64,000 nt of DNA from Paenibacillus faecis (GCF_008084145.1 NZ_VSDO01000003.1:558001-622000); one strand, 5' to 3'. Shown: positions 46,502-55,035, counted from the stretch's first letter. Made by a program: numbers and translations. Notes: generated from the sequence alone by a model not told the origin.

Positions 46502-47641
46502 CTACGGAGCTGATTCCGTTAACTTTGTCAATTCAAAGATCAGCTCATTGGCCATCCGTTTATTCAACCGATACGTTTCGAACCTTCCGGCTTTGGCGGA
46601 TAAGGTCTTGATCGTTTGGATCTGCGTCTCGGTCGGGGGCTGCCGCTCGATCAGGCCCTCGTAATTTTGATAAGCGACTTTCAGCGCCGTTTCCGGAGAC
46701 AGCAGATCGATCGTTTCATATAACGCTTTCGCCGCTTGTTCCGTCGTCAAGCCAAATCCGGCATCGGTCGACAGCATGAAGCGGTCGGGGTATTTTTCCA
46801 TCAGCGGCACGAAGTCCTCCAATTTGTTGGTGCTCTCGGGATTATAGGCCGTAAACCCGGCAAAAAAATCAATATACAAGTTCGGATGCTTGTTTAATAG
46901 CGGTTCGATATTTTCCGGAGGGTTATATGCGTTGGCATGTCCGAAGATGATGGCGGTATCCGGATGCTGATCCAGGGCTTCCTCCAGACGGGTGATCGGC
47001 TCGCCGTTCGGCGGGTCGATATGCAGCAGAATCGGCACTTGGTATCGGGCCGCCAAATCATATATCTTCGGGAAATTCCCGTCGTTCGGATGCTCCGCCT
47101 TCCAGGCCACCCGGGAGACCGTTTGCGAATAAGTCGAAGCGGCGGCCACCTCCCCGATGTTCAAATAGCCCTGTTCCAGGTTTTGCTTAACGATGGACAC
47201 CCCCTCCTCTTCATAGATCGGAAATCCCGCAAAGGAAGGGTATACGCTCGAAGGCGCTTGCTGATATTGCTGCCAGGCCAGTTTATCCGTTTGCTGGGCG
47301 CTCGGCTCCGATATATTTCCGAATAACACGAGGCGGTCGATGCCGTATTCCCCCCACTTCCCGATCGCTCCCGGGTCGGAGGCATCGTGATTATGAATGT
47401 CGATGACCGTAAGATCCTGATAGATTTCGTACAGATCTTTATTCGAGTCCTTGTTTTGGTTTTTCCTCAGGCTTTCTATGAAAGCCCCCTCCTCCTTGGG
47501 GGTATATTCGGTCAATGGTTCGACCCTGACCTCGGTCCCCTTCTTGTTCCCCGTAGTCTCCTCTGATGACGTGCATCCCGAGAATAGGACAGCAGCGAGA
47601 GTTAGCGCACATAGGGCAAAACAACGCACCGTTTGAGGCAT
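46502..47641 (-). CDS. Lipoprotein of the amidohydrolase (metal-dependent hydrolase) superfamily
   Basis: About 379 residues. The N-terminus has a lipoprotein signal with lipobox FSGC (Cys22). The mature part is a TIM-barrel amidohydrolase: VIDIHNHDAS (H-x-H metal ligands), VPILLHIDPPNGEP, IIFGHANAYNPPENIEPLL (conserved His) and FMLSTDAGFG (terminal Asp). These four blocks are the metal-centre pattern of the amidohydrolase 2 group. It would work on the outer membrane face; substrate unknown. The frame extends to 47758, but GGAGG precedes ATG 47641. A perfect cre-type sequence lies about 90 bp upstream, suggesting catabolite control like that expected for the neighbouring cellulases. Confidence 0.87.
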   Translation of the reverse strand: MPQTVRCFALCALTLAAVLFSGCTSSEETTGNKKGTEVRVEPLTEYTPKEEGAFIESLRKNQNKDSNKDLYEIYQDLTVIDIHNHDASDPGAIGKWGEYGIDRLVLFGNISEPSAQQTDKLAWQQYQQAPSSVYPSFAGFPIYEEEGVSIVKQNLEQGYLNIGEVAAASTYSQTVSRVAWKAEHPNDGNFPKIYDLAARYQVPILLHIDPPNGEPITRLEEALDQHPDTAIIFGHANAYNPPENIEPLLNKHPNLYIDFFAGFTAYNPESTNKLEDFVPLMEKYPDRFMLSTDAGFGLTTEQAAKALYETIDLLSPETALKVAYQNYEGLIERQPPTETQIQTIKTLSAKAGRFETYRLNKRMANELIFELTKLTESAP

Positions 47642-47732
47642 AGGCGTTCCTCCGTCTGGATTTTTTTTTGGATCACATAAAGAATGGGGTAGTCTGTCTG
47701 ATATGCATAATTCGTGAAATTTTCGTCTCCAT

Positions 47733-47748
47733 TTGGAAGCGCTATCAA
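47733..47748. promoter_or_regulatory. Catabolite-responsive element (cre) candidate
   Basis: TTGGAAGCGCTATCAA fits the Gram-positive cre consensus WTGNAARCGNWWWCAW at every position. It lies 92-107 bp upstream of the amidohydrolase lipoprotein start. CcpA binding is inferred. Confidence 0.55.
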
Positions 47749-47915
47749 ATCCTATCAAAAATATATCTCATGGAGCCGCGAATTTCCACCTAAATTTGGA
47801 AGTATGCCCTGAAATGACCTCCAAGGTGGAAGCTCGCTATTTGAGCAGACGGTAATGCCTCATCGGCCAACCTTGTTTTTGTAGATATAATGTCCCACCC
47901 TCGGAGTCTATACCA

Positions 47916-48103
47916 TTAACGGGAAAATCTCCTGTTAATATACCGTTCTTGGCTTTTCGAGCAGATTTAGCTGGAAAAGTTCCATCTATTTCGCGGCCCT
48001 ATTGCCGCAATACACCATTTTAGGCGAATTAACGGGAGGTTTTCCAGCTAATTCGCCCTTGCAGCCGCATACGTACCAAATTAACGGGAAGTATTCCCTT
48101 TAA
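47916..48103. repeat. 188-bp four-palindrome intergenic element, copy 5
   Basis: First unit TTAACGGGA-AAATC-TCCTGTTAA, last unit TTAACGGGA-AGTAT-TCCCTTTAA, total 188 bp. It occupies the middle of the 585-bp gap between the amidohydrolase start and the NAD operon end; no gene is present there. Confidence 0.85.
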
Positions 48104-48153
48104 TTCAAACCAAACATTTAGTTGTAGATCAAAAGTGCGAGAAGAGTACGGTA

Positions 48154-48186
48154 CAAAAAAAGGAGAAATCGCCGAACGATTTCTCC
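48154..48186 (-). terminator. Terminator of the NAD/ADP-ribose operon
   Basis: GGAGAAATCG and CGATTTCTCC pair around CCGAA; on the minus strand the stem is followed by seven T. It is about 40 bp after the last operon gene. Confidence 0.88.
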
Positions 48187-48226
48187 CTCCTACAACATGA
48201 GCATCCCCGCTATCGGGCAGCCTTAG

Positions 48227-49048
48227 TTAGAACGTATTTTCAAAAGCCGTGATGCAGGCCCCGCCCTTCGAACGGTCCAAGACCGAGAAGCGGATTTCCG
48301 CAAACAATGTCCCAAAGCCCTCGTCATCCAAAAGCTCCCGCCACCATCTCGCCACCTTCACCGGATCGTTCCGGAATACGCCGCAGCCGTAAGCGCCCAG
48401 GATCAGGTTCCGGTCGCCCTTATGGGCGAAGATCGCCAAGGCCAGCCGCATCCGGTCTTTCATAACGCGCTCCGCCTCCAACGGGTCCTCCCCTTTGAGC
48501 AGTACCTGCCCGTAGTTCACGGCGGGCAGCGTCAATACCGACGCCGTGACCGGCCGCTCGATCAGCTCGAACCTCGGGTCGCGGAAAAACACCACATCCG
48601 GCGAGTAGATGGCATGATCGGTATACATCATGGTACCGCAGGCCCGATTGGCCTTATAGTAGCCTTCGTTGCGCAGCTGCGTTTCGTATAGACCGCTGGA
48701 AGCGGCCAGGCTCTCCTCCTGGGCCATCGCACCGTTCAGGAAGCCGCCCCCGGGATTTTTGGCGCTGGCGAAGTTCAGCACGCCAACTTGCTCCTTCCCG
48801 GCTTCCGCAAAGTCCAAGATCGCCTTCACCGTCGCCTCGTTGGCGACGGAACATGCGGCGGCCTGCGGCAGCCTCGTCAGCCCGGCGCTTGCCCGCACCA
48901 GCTCCGCCCCCCGTTCGGGGGTGATCAGCTCGCTGTTCTCCTCCGAATCCTTCTGCGCCGCGGCAAAATCCACCCGGCGCCCCTCATATTCATAGAACCC
49001 TTGCCGCTGAATCCGCAAGGTATCCTCGGCAATTCCTTTACGTTTCAT
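48227..49048 (-). CDS. Bacterial-type poly(ADP-ribose) glycohydrolase-like protein (DUF2263/TIGR02452)
   Basis: 273 residues, the length of TIGR02452 proteins. The PARG signature is present: NPGGGFLNGAMAQEESLAASS, i.e. GGG then QEE with the catalytic Glu pair. The macrodomain-like end has LGAYGCGVFRNDP. Such enzymes hydrolyse ribosyl-ribose bonds of ADP-ribose polymers (established for bacterial-type PARGs). It is the last gene of a five-gene operon; its ATG lies 11 bp inside the preceding NADAR gene, so translation is coupled. In this operon it would return ADP-ribose to the Nudix/NAD cycle (inference). Confidence 0.9.
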   Translation of the reverse strand: MKRKGIAEDTLRIQRQGFYEYEGRRVDFAAAQKDSEENSELITPERGAELVRASAGLTRLPQAAACSVANEATVKAILDFAEAGKEQVGVLNFASAKNPGGGFLNGAMAQEESLAASSGLYETQLRNEGYYKANRACGTMMYTDHAIYSPDVVFFRDPRFELIERPVTASVLTLPAVNYGQVLLKGEDPLEAERVMKDRMRLALAIFAHKGDRNLILGAYGCGVFRNDPVKVARWWRELLDDEGFGTLFAEIRFSVLDRSKGGACITAFENTF

Positions 49049-49610
49049 CTCCGTTCCCTTCTTTCAATAATAATTCGTCACGCGCTTCGGTCAGCGCAAA
49101 GCCCAGCAGATTCCGCCCCCGCCATTTCACCGGGTTCTCCGCGTCCGGGTTTGATTGTCCCATCCCGATCCCCCAAATGCGGTCCCGCGGACTGGCCTCG
49201 ACCAGAATGCGGTTTTTCGTCGCTTTGAGGTAATCGCCGAGCTCAGGATTTTGCGAAAATTTGGCCAAGCTGCCTCTTTTCACTATGCCGTAGCACGCGC
49301 TGTCCCAAATCTCCTTGTCAAAGTTGCGGACCGCTCGCCCGTAAGCCTTCATCTCCTTCGGATGCTTGGCCCCCAGGATCGCCTCCAGCATCTCGCCGTC
49401 CCCGAACAGCCGGGCTTTCTCGGCCATCATAAACTGCTCGGCACAGGAATACTTCGTGCCCTCCACCTCAAACGGGCACATCCACCATTGGCTGAAGCAG
49501 CTCTTGTCGACGCCTCCATTCTTCGGCGGGGTATGGCCCCAAAAGAATACAAACTTGAACGTTTTCCCTGCGTTATAGGCTTGTCTTAATTCCTCGATAT
49601 TGTAAATCAT
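49038..49610 (-). CDS. NADAR-family (YbiA-like) ADP-ribose-processing enzyme
   Basis: 190 residues. The family landmarks are FWGHTPPKNGGVDKSCFSQWW (F-x-G near the N-terminus), TKYSCAEQFMMAEKARLFGD, HPKEMKAYGRAVRNFD, and the C-terminal IWGIGMG...W.G.NLLGFAL. YbiA/RibX-type NADAR proteins cleave N-glycosidic bonds; recent work assigns some of them removal of ADP-ribose from guanine bases. Cytoplasmic. The ATG overlaps the Nudix stop (ATGA), and its 3' end overlaps the PARG gene, so it is tightly coupled with both. A role in riboflavin metabolism is an alternative, but the neighbours point to ADP-ribose. Confidence 0.9.
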   Translation of the reverse strand: MIYNIEELRQAYNAGKTFKFVFFWGHTPPKNGGVDKSCFSQWWMCPFEVEGTKYSCAEQFMMAEKARLFGDGEMLEAILGAKHPKEMKAYGRAVRNFDKEIWDSACYGIVKRGSLAKFSQNPELGDYLKATKNRILVEASPRDRIWGIGMGQSNPDAENPVKWRGRNLLGFALTEARDELLLKEGNGDET

Positions 49611-50503
49611 CGGTATCCCTCCAAATTCCTCCGATACAAGCGGGAGGGCCGGTGCCCCGCATTTTCGGTATAATGGTCCGTTTCCGTCACAAGATCCGCG
49701 ACCTTCCGGCGGAAAGCGGCTTTTAGCAGCTCTCTATCCAAAATGACCTCGTACACCTGCTGGAGCTCCGTCAAAGTGAACAGCTGGGGCATTAAATGCA
49801 GAGCGATGTCGGTGTAATTCACCTTTCCGCGCAGCCGCTCGATGGCGCAGGCAATGATTTTGGCATGGTCAAAAGCCAAACCGTCGTTGGCAACAATCGC
49901 ATAAGCCGTCCCGGCCGAAGTCGGCCTGGCCGTCACCGTTCTCGCCACGACGGCCGTAAGCTCCTCTTCTTCGGCGCTCAGCTTAAGCTCGTACTCCAGC
50001 GTCTTCACGTATCCGCCCTCTTCAAGCAGTTCCTTCCGTTCCCGCAGCAGCCGGTAGGTTACCTTGAACCAGGCGGCCTCGGCCGCATCGTCCCCCGCCT
50101 TAAGCTGGAACTGGTCGCTATTGATCAGGGCCATATAACTGCAGCTCATCACCCAGGTGCGGGGGTCCCGCCCGATATCGCTAAAGGTATACAGCTGCTC
50201 CAAATACACGTCATCCAGGCCGGTCTCCTCGCGCAGCTCGCGCGCGGCGGCCTGCTCCGTCGTCTCGTTCGGGCGGACGAAGCCGCCCGGCAAGGCCCAT
50301 TTGCCCAGGAAGGGGTGCCCTCCCCGGCGAATGAGCAGCATGCGCAGTTCCTTCTCCGGAAGCTTGCGGTAGCTGTCCGCCTGCGCGTCCGTCACGGTAA
50401 AAATCACCATGTCCGCCGCCACCGACGGGCGCTCAAAGTCCCCAGCCCGGTACTGCTCCAAAAACTCGCGTTCCGTCAGTCCGTCGCGATCCTTCAAATC
50501 CAT
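49607..50503 (-). CDS. nrtR: NrtR-type Nudix regulator/hydrolase of NAD metabolism
   Basis: About 298 residues. The N-terminal half is a Nudix domain with the box GGFVRPNETTEQAAARELREETGL (G-x5-E-x7-REUxEE form), so ADP-ribose hydrolysis may be retained. The C-terminal half is the winged helix specific to NrtR: LAFDHAKIIACAIERLRGK, LMPQLFTLTELQQVYEVILD, FRRKV and RPSRLYR. NrtR proteins repress NAD-synthesis genes and respond to ADP-ribose or related nucleotides. It is the third gene of the operon it probably controls. The frame opens with GTG 50524; ATG 50503 has AAGGAG twelve bases ahead, so the start is uncertain between them. Confidence 0.9.
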   Translation of the reverse strand: MDLKDRDGLTEREFLEQYRAGDFERPSVAADMVIFTVTDAQADSYRKLPEKELRMLLIRRGGHPFLGKWALPGGFVRPNETTEQAAARELREETGLDDVYLEQLYTFSDIGRDPRTWVMSCSYMALINSDQFQLKAGDDAAEAAWFKVTYRLLRERKELLEEGGYVKTLEYELKLSAEEEELTAVVARTVTARPTSAGTAYAIVANDGLAFDHAKIIACAIERLRGKVNYTDIALHLMPQLFTLTELQQVYEVILDRELLKAAFRRKVADLVTETDHYTENAGHRPSRLYRRNLEGYR

Positions 50504-50537
50504 CGGTCCCGCTCGCTCCTTCACTCTTTTTCCATGA

Positions 50538-51548
50538 TCAGTTCAGCAATTCCCCAAAGTAGTTGCCGTAGGGCTGGAACTTCGCCAGCACCTCGTCGAC
50601 CTTGCGCATCCGCTCCTCCAGGCTTCCCTGCAGCGGAATGTAGGGGATCCGGCGCTCTTTCAAATCGGCGATAATCTGCTTGTGAAAAACATGCCGCTTC
50701 TGATCCCCGCTGCGATCCCAGGTGTCGTCGTACGGAATGTCGTCTTCGCACAGGAAGAACAAATCGTAGCGCTGCGCGTTTTCGAGCGCGATCCGGGTCA
50801 ACAGCTCCGGTGCCCGGCCGTGGTAATCGAGCGCGAACATGTACGTCGTAATTGCATTGGTGTCGACGAAAAGATACCGGTTCGCCTCCAGCACAGCCCG
50901 CTCCTCCCGCTCGATATGCCCGACCGCGATTTCATTGAACGCCTCGAAGCCGATTCGGCGGTCCACCTGATGCTCGGTCCAATAGTCGCGGCCGTATTCG
51001 CTCGCGAAGGTCGTATGGTACCGCCGCGCCAGCGCCTCGGTGATCGTCGATTTGCCGGTCGACATCGCCCCCACGAAAACCACCTTCGTAATTAGGTCCC
51101 GGTACACGACATCACTTACGAATTCCCGGTACTTGTAAGGGTCCGAACGCACCATCGTCGCCGAGACCGGGACCCGTTCGCGCGCTTCGTCCACCCGCCG
51201 GTCCACCGCGCCCAAAGCGACGCTCATGTGCTCGCCGTAGAACTCGCTCGAGTAAAAGTGCGTTACCTGCTCGCCCTTCAGCAGGCCCAGAATATACTGC
51301 TCCTCCCGGATTTCGTGTTCCCGGTCGTCGGAGTAGCCGTCCGGGCCGTCCCAAGCTTCGATCACCCGCACGGCCGGGTAAAGCCGGCGTATCCAGTTCG
51401 CCCGGATATGAAGCGGGATCGGCGTGACGGTCGTCTCATAGATCACGACGATCAGTTCGTCGACTTCTTGCAGCGCGGTTTCGATCATATATTGGTGCCC
51501 TTTATGCAGCGGGGCGAATTTCCCCAGCGTCAATCCCAGCGTTTTCAT
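50538..51548 (-). CDS. nadR: NadR-type bifunctional NMN adenylyltransferase/nicotinamide riboside kinase
   Basis: About 336 residues. The N-terminal nucleotidyltransferase carries LTLGKFAPLHKGHQYMI (GxFxPxHxGH), and VPVSATMVRSDPYKY supplies the second (ISxTxxR-like) motif. The C-terminal kinase has a P-loop VFVGAMSTGKSTITEAL and the acidic FVDTNAITT. This is the two-domain core of NadR without the HTH repressor part of the enterobacterial protein. It turns imported nicotinamide riboside into NMN and then NAD. The frame is open from 51620, but MKTLGLTLGKFAP at 51548 is the natural start; it overlaps the pnuC stop by 4 bp. Confidence 0.94.
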   Translation of the reverse strand: MKTLGLTLGKFAPLHKGHQYMIETALQEVDELIVVIYETTVTPIPLHIRANWIRRLYPAVRVIEAWDGPDGYSDDREHEIREEQYILGLLKGEQVTHFYSSEFYGEHMSVALGAVDRRVDEARERVPVSATMVRSDPYKYREFVSDVVYRDLITKVVFVGAMSTGKSTITEALARRYHTTFASEYGRDYWTEHQVDRRIGFEAFNEIAVGHIEREERAVLEANRYLFVDTNAITTYMFALDYHGRAPELLTRIALENAQRYDLFFLCEDDIPYDDTWDRSGDQKRHVFHKQIIADLKERRIPYIPLQGSLEERMRKVDEVLAKFQPYGNYFGELLN

Positions 51549-52222
51549 GCCAGCGCCTCCTTGGCCCCTTTGTTCCAGTTGTAATAGCCGTATCCCGCAT
51601 TGATCAGATAGGCGCTCCACATAACGATCATCAGCAGACCGTCCGGGCTGCCTTCAACCATCCGAATCACCCACAGCAGCACCGTGAACATATTGAGTAC
51701 AATGTAGACCACCCATTGCTCTTTGAATCTTCTGACCATCAATAGCGTCGCCACAATGGACAGCACCGTCGTAATCGCATCGATATAAGGCGAGTTCTGT
51801 CCGGGGATGAACGAGAGCCCAAGGCCCAACAGCAGACAGCCCGCCACAGAAACCACACCGACCCCCAGCAAACCTTGGGGCTTCATCTGACGCATGGCCA
51901 GCTTGCCGCCCTGGCGGTTGTTCTTCCACATGTAAAAGCCGACGACATTCATGGGGACAAAAAACAGCAGGTTCAGCATAACCTCCCCGAAGAGCCCGTT
52001 GGCATAGGACAAGTAGGCGTAGCCGACCGTGTTATACATGCCGAACACATAACTCATCAGACTCCCCTTGGCCGCGAGCACCACGCATAGCACGCCCGTA
52101 ACAAACACCGTAAACCCGAACAAGGAGTCCTTGGATATTACCGTGAATCCTATAGCAATGGAGGTAAACACTACCAGCCACACGATTTCGAACAAGTTCC
52201 AGTTCCCCGTAAGTTTCTTCAA
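51545..52222 (-). CDS. pnuC: PnuC-type nicotinamide riboside transporter
   Basis: About 225 residues with seven or so hydrophobic segments. The PnuC family blocks are WNLFEIVWLVVFT, VFGMYNTVGYAYLSYANGLFGE, LLFFVPMNVVGFYMWKNN, QWVVYIVLNMFTVLLWV and a final YLINAGYGYYNWNK. PnuC carries nicotinamide riboside across the membrane by facilitated diffusion, trapped by the kinase of NadR encoded next. The frame opens with GTG 52252, but GAGGAG seven bases before TTG 52222 favours the latter. First gene of the operon. A palindrome and repeated TTGTTACT sequences lie 50-90 bp upstream. Confidence 0.94.
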   Translation of the reverse strand: MKKLTGNWNLFEIVWLVVFTSIAIGFTVISKDSLFGFTVFVTGVLCVVLAAKGSLMSYVFGMYNTVGYAYLSYANGLFGEVMLNLLFFVPMNVVGFYMWKNNRQGGKLAMRQMKPQGLLGVGVVSVAGCLLLGLGLSFIPGQNSPYIDAITTVLSIVATLLMVRRFKEQWVVYIVLNMFTVLLWVIRMVEGSPDGLLMIVMWSAYLINAGYGYYNWNKGAKEALA

Positions 52223-52270
52223 CTTGCATCTCCTCAGCTTTCTTCCGCTCACGCTTGGAGCGAACTCAAA

Positions 52271-52310
52271 TTGTTACTTAGTATAAAATTGATAATAACA
52301 ATTTGTTACT
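52271..52310. promoter_or_regulatory. NrtR operator candidates in the pnuC promoter
   Basis: TTGTTACT occurs at 52271-52278 and 52303-52310, 32 bp apart (about three helical turns). The second copy is part of the perfect palindrome TAACAA-T-TTGTTA (52296-52308). The location just upstream of pnuC, in an operon encoding NrtR, suggests autoregulation. The region also is AT-rich enough to hold the promoter. Confidence 0.5.
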
Positions 52311-52419
52311 ATCAAAGATAACAGAAGAACCCGCGGATGGCAAGTAAAATTTTCCTTTCCGGGTGACGAGAGGGCCTGGGAGGACCGGCAGAAGCAGCGG
52401 CTGGTATGACTTTGGGTAA

Positions 52420-52505
52420 GTGAGATGTGGTTGTGTGGGATGTGTGTATCTGGGATGTGTTATGTGGGCTGTGCTATGTCGGCTGTGCTATGTGGGATGT
52501 ATGAT
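52420..52505. repeat. Short GT-rich tandem repeats
   Basis: Degenerate repeats around TATGTGGGCTGTGC/TATGTCGGCTGTGC/TATGTGGGATGTAT (14-bp period) adjoin the following 188-bp element. No gene is supported. Confidence 0.65.
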
Positions 52506-52515
52506 CCGCGCCGAA

Positions 52516-52704
52516 TTAGCGGGAAAATCTCCAGGTAATTTTGCTCCAAAAGCGTACAGGCCGCGATTACCTGGAAAACCTCCCGTTAACCAAGCTTCCT
52601 GGGGGGTCATTATCGTGGATCAGGCCGAATTAACGGGAGAATATCCCGGTAATTCGGTCCTTTTAAGCTAAACAGGCAAAATTAGCGGGAGAAACTCCCG
52701 TTAA
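52516..52704. repeat. Four-palindrome intergenic element, copy 6 (189 bp)
   Basis: First unit TTAGCGGGA-AAATC-TCCAGGTAA, last unit TTAGCGGGA-GAAAC-TCCCGTTAA, with middle units TTACCTGGA/TCCCGTTAA and TTAACGGGA/TCCCGGTAA. One base longer than the other copies. It lies between the pnuC operon promoter and the kinase gene end. Confidence 0.83.
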
Positions 52705-52800
52705 TGATGATGAGGGTTAGCGGAAAATCCCCGCGATCACATGCAATTGCCCATCCGAAATCGGGGGATGACAATGCGACGTCTGCTTTTCTTTTTCAGG

Positions 52801-53493
52801 CTAGAGGGTTCGGACTTCCGTCCCTTGAAGCGATCCGCGGTACGCAAGCTCTGTTCGCTCCATCGTATCGTGAATCTGGCGAATGATGTCATCCAGCGAT
52901 GCTGGATCGTTCACATCGTATTCCTCGATATTCAGCCGAAGTACGGGACAGGCGGTAAAACCGTCGATCCACTCGGCGTACCGGGCATGCATCCGCTCCC
53001 AGTACGCGCGTTCCGTGCGAATTTCCATGTCGCGGCCGCGCTCCTGGATCCGGGATAAGATGGCAGGCAGGCTGCCTTCCAAATAAATCATTACGTCCGG
53101 ATGCGGAAAATAAGGCGTCATCACCATCGCCTCAAACAGGCTGGTATACGTCTGATAGTCCGTGGCCGACATCGTGCCTTGATCGGCGTGCATTTTGGCG
53201 AAGATCCCGGTATCCTCGTAGATGGAACGATCCTGGATGAACCCGCCGCCGGCTTCCACGATCGCTTTCTGTTCCTTAAACCGCTCAGCCAGGAAATAAA
53301 TTTGCAAATGGAAGCTCCAGCGCTCAAAGTCCGCATAAAACTTTTCCAAATAGGGGTTATGATCGACCTTCTCCATCGAAGTCTTGAATCCCAGCCGCCC
53401 GGCAAGCGCCGTAGTCAGCGTCGATTTGCCCACTCCGACCGTGCCCGCGACGGTAATCAGCGCATCGTCCGGTATTCCGTAGTTATTCATCAT
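52801..53493 (-). CDS. Deoxynucleoside kinase (dAK/dGK family)
   Basis: About 230 residues. The P-loop is ITVAGTVGVGKSTLTTAL, the DRS motif occurs in GGGFIQDRSIYEDTGIFA, and the lid arginines in SRIQERGRDMEIR match the bacterial deoxyadenosine/deoxyguanosine kinase family. It phosphorylates deoxynucleosides for dNTP salvage in the cytoplasm. AAGGAG stands ahead of GTG 53496 and ATG 53493; ATG is preferred. It is probably monocistronic. Confidence 0.93.
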   Translation of the reverse strand: MMNNYGIPDDALITVAGTVGVGKSTLTTALAGRLGFKTSMEKVDHNPYLEKFYADFERWSFHLQIYFLAERFKEQKAIVEAGGGFIQDRSIYEDTGIFAKMHADQGTMSATDYQTYTSLFEAMVMTPYFPHPDVMIYLEGSLPAILSRIQERGRDMEIRTERAYWERMHARYAEWIDGFTACPVLRLNIEEYDVNDPASLDDIIRQIHDTMERTELAYRGSLQGTEVRTL

Positions 53494-53575
53494 CACATTA
53501 AACTCCTTTACACCTTGTACCCTTCATAAGTGAAAAATTATAACGTTCCTGCCCGCTTTTTACAATCGGAAAATT

Positions 53576-54322
53576 TCATGTTCGATCCTGGATGACATAT
53601 CCTTCCTCCGGTTGGAAGGCGACGAAACCGGCCATCTCTTTCTCCCGGAAGTGAATGGGTTGTCCGGCTCCCATGAGCAGGATGTTTCTTTTATCGGCCG
53701 CTCCCGTTTGCGGCAGTTCAAAACAGCAAGTATAGGGAAAAACGGCCCGTAACGTGGTATGCACGGCACGAATGAGGGTATCGCCTCCCCCGCGGCCAAA
53801 CAGATTCATCAAGAGGGCCCCCCGCTCGTTCAGCTTGTTCCTGCACAGCCGAAAAAAAGGCTGCGAAAGCAGGTGAAGCGGCGTATCCTTCTCCGTAAAC
53901 GCGTCGAGCACCACGAAATCATAGGCGAGATTCGGCTCCCTTACCAGCAAACACCGTCCATCGCCAACATCCACATTATCCGGGGAATATCCGAAATAAC
54001 GGCGGCTGACCTCTTTTACCCGCGGGTCGATCTCCGCCACCTTCACCCGTTTATCGTAAAGCCGGGCAGGAAGGGTCCCGATGCCGAGCCCGATGATATA
54101 AGCGTCGTTGAAATCCGGTATATGGGATTCCATGAGATGAAGCAAGGCCCTTGGATATTCAAAAACAATGCGGCTCGGGCGATCGATATCCATAATCCCT
54201 TGAGCGGCTCCGTCCGAAAAAGCCAGTACCCGGAAATTTCCGCGTTCCCCCTCGTAACGGGAGGTCTCATAAACCACCAGCCTGCCTCCCTCTTCGTCCC
54301 GATCCTCGTATAGTACCCTCAT
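53576..54322 (-). CDS. Spermidine-synthase-like methyltransferase-fold protein
   Basis: 248 residues. The Rossmann fold shows IIGLGIGTLPARLYDKRVKVAEIDPRV (SAM-binding motif I with acidic end of strand 2), VDVGDGR and YDFVVLDAFTEKDTPLHLL, as in spermidine-synthase-like proteins. The family's N-terminal beta domain is short here, and the polyamine-binding residues cannot be confirmed. It may therefore be an uncharacterised member rather than a true spermidine synthase. No speD or other polyamine gene is nearby. Confidence 0.82.
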   Translation of the reverse strand: MRVLYEDRDEEGGRLVVYETSRYEGERGNFRVLAFSDGAAQGIMDIDRPSRIVFEYPRALLHLMESHIPDFNDAYIIGLGIGTLPARLYDKRVKVAEIDPRVKEVSRRYFGYSPDNVDVGDGRCLLVREPNLAYDFVVLDAFTEKDTPLHLLSQPFFRLCRNKLNERGALLMNLFGRGGGDTLIRAVHTTLRAVFPYTCCFELPQTGAADKRNILLMGAGQPIHFREKEMAGFVAFQPEEGYVIQDRT

Positions 54323-54360
54323 CCGTCCTGCTCCCTTTTATAGTATGCTCTAGGCTGTGG

Positions 54361-55035
54361 TTACCCGAAGATCCCTTCGATCTCCTCCCGCTGCCGGGCC
54401 GAAATCCCGGTTTCGCTTAGGACAATGACGGCATCGGCCTTCCGCCAGACGAGCAGTTCGCCGTTCGTATCCCAACTGACGATATCTTCGGGAAAGTCAT
54501 CTATCTTTTTCAACCCCATCCGCCGAACCAATTCCCCGTACTTCGTCTGATCCACGATGTCGTAACAGCCCTTGTGGTAGAAATCCAATTCATATTTAAA
54601 AACGCTCTTCCATTTTCCGGTGTTCACCTGTTCCAGCATCGCCAAGTTTTCGATATGGGTCTCGAAACGATGGCATTTGATATCGTACCCTTCGTAATAT
54701 CTTCCCTGCTCGTCGATCGTAAAGGTCTCTTGGTATAAAGTATCCGCACACTCCAAGTGCCGGACGACGATGTCGTCTTCCGGCTCCATGACGATCAGCC
54801 CCGTCTCGCACTCAAAGGCGCCTCGGCAAGGGGGCTTATGAAGAATCCCAAAGACGATGGGTTCCAGGTAAGCATAGTATGTAAAGCCGCCAAAATTCTT
54901 TTGAAATTCGATCAATGCATTAGTAGGTGCTATCCCCGCAGCCTCGAACGCTTGAACGATGTCTTTCTCCTCCCGAACGGAATCCTTCCATTTGGAGTGA
55001 TCCAGAAATCGCCGCGCTCTATTGGATAATTTCAC
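54361..55035 (-). CDS. Hypothetical protein, possibly SUKH-like
   Basis: About 224 residues, soluble and without signal peptide. The segment APTNALIEFQKNFGGFTYYAY recalls the N-terminal part of SMI1/KNR4 proteins (helix then GG), and the order of strands afterwards (CETGLIVMEPEDDIVV, WKSVFKYELDFYHKG) does not contradict it. The resemblance is weak. The frame opens with ATG-like codons at 55089, but GGTGGAGAC directly before GTG 55035 gives the better start. No toxin gene is adjacent. Confidence 0.7.
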   Translation of the reverse strand: MKLSNRARRFLDHSKWKDSVREEKDIVQAFEAAGIAPTNALIEFQKNFGGFTYYAYLEPIVFGILHKPPCRGAFECETGLIVMEPEDDIVVRHLECADTLYQETFTIDEQGRYYEGYDIKCHRFETHIENLAMLEQVNTGKWKSVFKYELDFYHKGCYDIVDQTKYGELVRRMGLKKIDDFPEDIVSWDTNGELLVWRKADAVIVLSETGISARQREEIEGIFG

